From CAYVQU01 sp964453155 (GTDB lineage: Bacteria > Chloroflexota > Anaerolineae > Anaerolineales > UBA11858), in the NCBI GenBank assembly GCA_964453155.1, contig CAYVQU010000113.1:1-16980 (forward strand): a stretch of 16,980 nt of DNA, given 5' to 3'. Every line of letters begins with the position of its first letter. The first letter of the stretch is position 1. Shown here piece by piece: positions 15,615-16,980 of the stretch. The notes beneath the pieces were generated by a model, which searched no databases, had not been told where the DNA came from, and was given only the letters and a program-made list of their open reading frames with translations. Made by a program: the position numbers and the translations under genes.

Positions 15615-15646
15615 CATACCCGCTCCCATAGGTTTACGATTTTATA
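15615..15646 (-). promoter_or_regulatory. Ribosome-binding site and possible -10 for the membrane-protein/ctaB pair
   Basis: On the minus strand GGGAG lies five bases before ATG 15617. Upstream, TATAAA (plus-strand 15641-15646) could be a -10, giving a leader of about 17 bases; no -35 is clear. The site suggests the true 5' end of the gene is here, not at 15464. Confidence 0.4.
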
Positions 15647-15660
15647 CCCACTACAACTTG

Positions 15661-16797
15661 TTATTTTAGATTTTTAATGATTTTTTGAGTGGCATACCAG
15701 CCAGTTATCATGGCAATTGGCACGCCGGAGGGAGAATAGGCCCACTGACCGGCTTGCCACACGCCCGGAATCGAGGTGTTAACGGATTTTGGCAAATCTT
15801 TCAACCGATTTTCGACCGGAACATTGGTATCAAAAGACCAACCGGTAATGGCACCCGCTGAACTACCGGAAACTTTGTTTATTGTCAGGGGCGACGATGA
15901 AAATTTAAACAGTACAGCCTCATTTAATCCTGCGTAAATGGTTTGAGAGAAAATAGTGATGATCCGATTTTCAAATCTTTCTTTAAATTCTGCATACCAA
16001 CCCGCCTGTTCAACCTTCTCAAAGATTTCATAATCAAAGAGACAGCTGATCAACAGCCCGGTTTGACCCTTTGGAGCTAAGGACGGATCCCGAAGAGCGG
16101 GCACAGATACTTCATAGGTGTTCAGTTGGCAAAAATCGTCCAACCACTCAAGAATTTCTTCTTTGGATTTTTGATCAAATTCGGCCAGCAGGTTTTCCTT
16201 CTGGCTGCGGATGGTCTCCCCTAACCCAATTTTAGAAGGCGTGAAGAATAAATGCTCGCCACCATTCGAATAAAAATCGGCTGGTGGTCGATCGACACCA
16301 ACATATAAAATGAAGACCGATTCTGCTCCTTTGGCAGCAAGAATACTGTCGGTTTCAGCTGCAATTTTTTGCGTGACTTTGGCGCTCAATCCAGCGGGAT
16401 TGAGATTACGATATAAGGCTTTTAGGTCTGCGGCCCAAATCAGATGATCATAGGGATAGGTCATCCCGGTTGAATCGATCACTTTGGATTCTGAGGGAAC
16501 CACCTCCTGAATGAGGGTATCAAATTCTATTTTTCCTCCCCATTCAATCAGCTTGTCTTTTACAATATTGGCCAATGAAATCGTGCCGCCCAAAGGGTAA
16601 AAATAATCGAGATAAACATAAAAATATCCCAGCGCGAAATATGTTGGGGTTTTCTTGAAAAAATGCTGAGTCAAAATATCGGTTAGAGACTGGTTCGTCG
16701 TAAGCCGTTTCAGAAACGCTTCCATCGGCTGATTGAACTGGTTTAACTTTCTTAATGCATTTAAGAACTTAAATGTCCAGGGGATTAATTTGCGCAC
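15661..16797 (-). CDS. CrtI-like FAD-dependent oxidoreductase, N-terminus missing
   Basis: 378 residues from a GTG at 16797 that has no ribosome-binding site. The sequence resembles the middle and C-terminal parts of phytoene-desaturase/retinol-saturase-like amine-oxidase-fold enzymes: YFYPLGGTISLANIVKDKL with the following GGKIEFDTLIQEVV is the substrate-side conserved block, YPYDHLIWAADL the FAD-binding return strand, and GVWQAGQWAYSPSGVPIAMITG (from about 345) the C-terminal FAD-contact motif. Intact relatives are ~480-520 residues and begin with a GxGxxG Rossmann motif, which is absent. The frame stays open and protein-like upstream to 16935, then meets TAG (16936-16938) and further stops. 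It is therefore a truncated or frameshifted gene, or one broken by an assembly error; as drawn it could not bind FAD normally. The substrate is unknown; carotenoid or lipid desaturation is possible. Confidence 0.65.
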   Translation of the reverse strand: MRKLIPWTFKFLNALRKLNQFNQPMEAFLKRLTTNQSLTDILTQHFFKKTPTYFALGYFYVYLDYFYPLGGTISLANIVKDKLIEWGGKIEFDTLIQEVVPSESKVIDSTGMTYPYDHLIWAADLKALYRNLNPAGLSAKVTQKIAAETDSILAAKGAESVFILYVGVDRPPADFYSNGGEHLFFTPSKIGLGETIRSQKENLLAEFDQKSKEEILEWLDDFCQLNTYEVSVPALRDPSLAPKGQTGLLISCLFDYEIFEKVEQAGWYAEFKERFENRIITIFSQTIYAGLNEAVLFKFSSSPLTINKVSGSSAGAITGWSFDTNVPVENRLKDLPKSVNTSIPGVWQAGQWAYSPSGVPIAMITGWYATQKIIKNLK

Positions 16798-16935
16798 GAT
16801 AAAGCGCTTGTCACTCAGAACGTCCCCGAAATTAGGATTGTCAAATTCATAGAGAACGGCGGTATGTTTCGATAACTCAGAAATAATGGTGATAATTTTA
16901 TCGATATCAGCAATACTATCTGGATATTCTCTACC
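16798..16935 (-). pseudogene. In-frame upstream coding remnant of the FAD oxidoreductase
   Basis: Forty-six further codons continue the 15661-16797 frame without a stop or a standard start codon. They read REYPDSIADIDKIITIISEL and then LYEFDNPNFGDVL, as expected for the part of CrtI-like enzymes between the FAD domain and the membrane-binding region. Upstream, three stops (16936-16938, 16942-16944, 16957-16959) close the frame, and no other frame in the last 45 bases is an obvious continuation. Confidence 0.55.
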
Positions 16936-16980
16936 CTACATCTAGGATGCAAATGATCAGTCATGGTGTAGACTCTTGTT

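Noticed and set aside
1..16980. Defence island, prophage, integron or CRISPR locus
   Set aside because: No array of regularly spaced repeats, no integrase or transposase, and no nuclease, methylase or toxin-antitoxin-like gene was found; the genes are metabolic, heme-biosynthetic and surface proteins.

Overview
The window looks like a piece of a mesophilic, aerobic or facultatively aerobic bacterium, most likely Chloroflexota (Anaerolineae or a relative). This is an inference from gene content: a CtaB heme O synthase carrying an N-terminal half-CtaA domain, a large secreted Asp-box propeller protein with a C-terminal membrane anchor, a ribokinase/ADP-ribosylglycohydrolase pair, and bacterial-type PEP carboxylase. 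No rRNA, tRNA, transposase, CRISPR array or phage gene was found.

Layout. From 1 to 8784 every gene is on the minus strand. Read in transcription order these are: a lipoprotein related to clan GH-A glycoside hydrolases (8784-7450); a 1219-residue exported Asp-box/beta-helix protein with a C-terminal membrane anchor (7118-3459); a ribokinase (3303-2389); and a cytoplasmic ADP-ribosylglycohydrolase with two extra beta-sandwich-like domains (2222-123). Position 8785-9131 is a divergent intergenic region. On the plus strand follow ppc (9132-11831, with its own terminator) and a Cox15-type heme A synthase (12092-13132). A strong hairpin at 13243-13277 separates the latter from a convergent minus-strand cluster: a CrtI-like FAD oxidoreductase lacking its N-terminus (15661-16797, frame open to 16935), a one-span membrane protein of unknown function with a disturbed 5' end (15464-14592), and ctaB (14592-13276, start overlapping the preceding stop).

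How the genes fit together. CtaB makes heme O from protoheme and CtaA oxidises it to heme A, so the convergent pair supplies cofactor for an aa3-type cytochrome oxidase. PEP carboxylase is anaplerotic. Ribokinase and ADP-ribosylglycohydrolase could form a salvage route in which ribose released from an N-glycosidic or ADP-ribose-type bond becomes ribose 5-phosphate. The GH-like lipoprotein and the propeller protein are cell-surface proteins.

Several start codons were moved from the longest open frame because of ribosome-binding sites or promoter positions (ADP-ribosylglycohydrolase 2222, ppc 9132, ctaA 12092). The most notable points are the half-CtaA/CtaB fusion beside a different, mitochondrial-type Cox15; the disturbed 5' ends of two adjacent minus-strand genes; a perfect 13-bp hairpin inside the propeller gene; and a possible leaderless ppc transcript. 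I see no convincing new multi-gene system such as defence or secretion.
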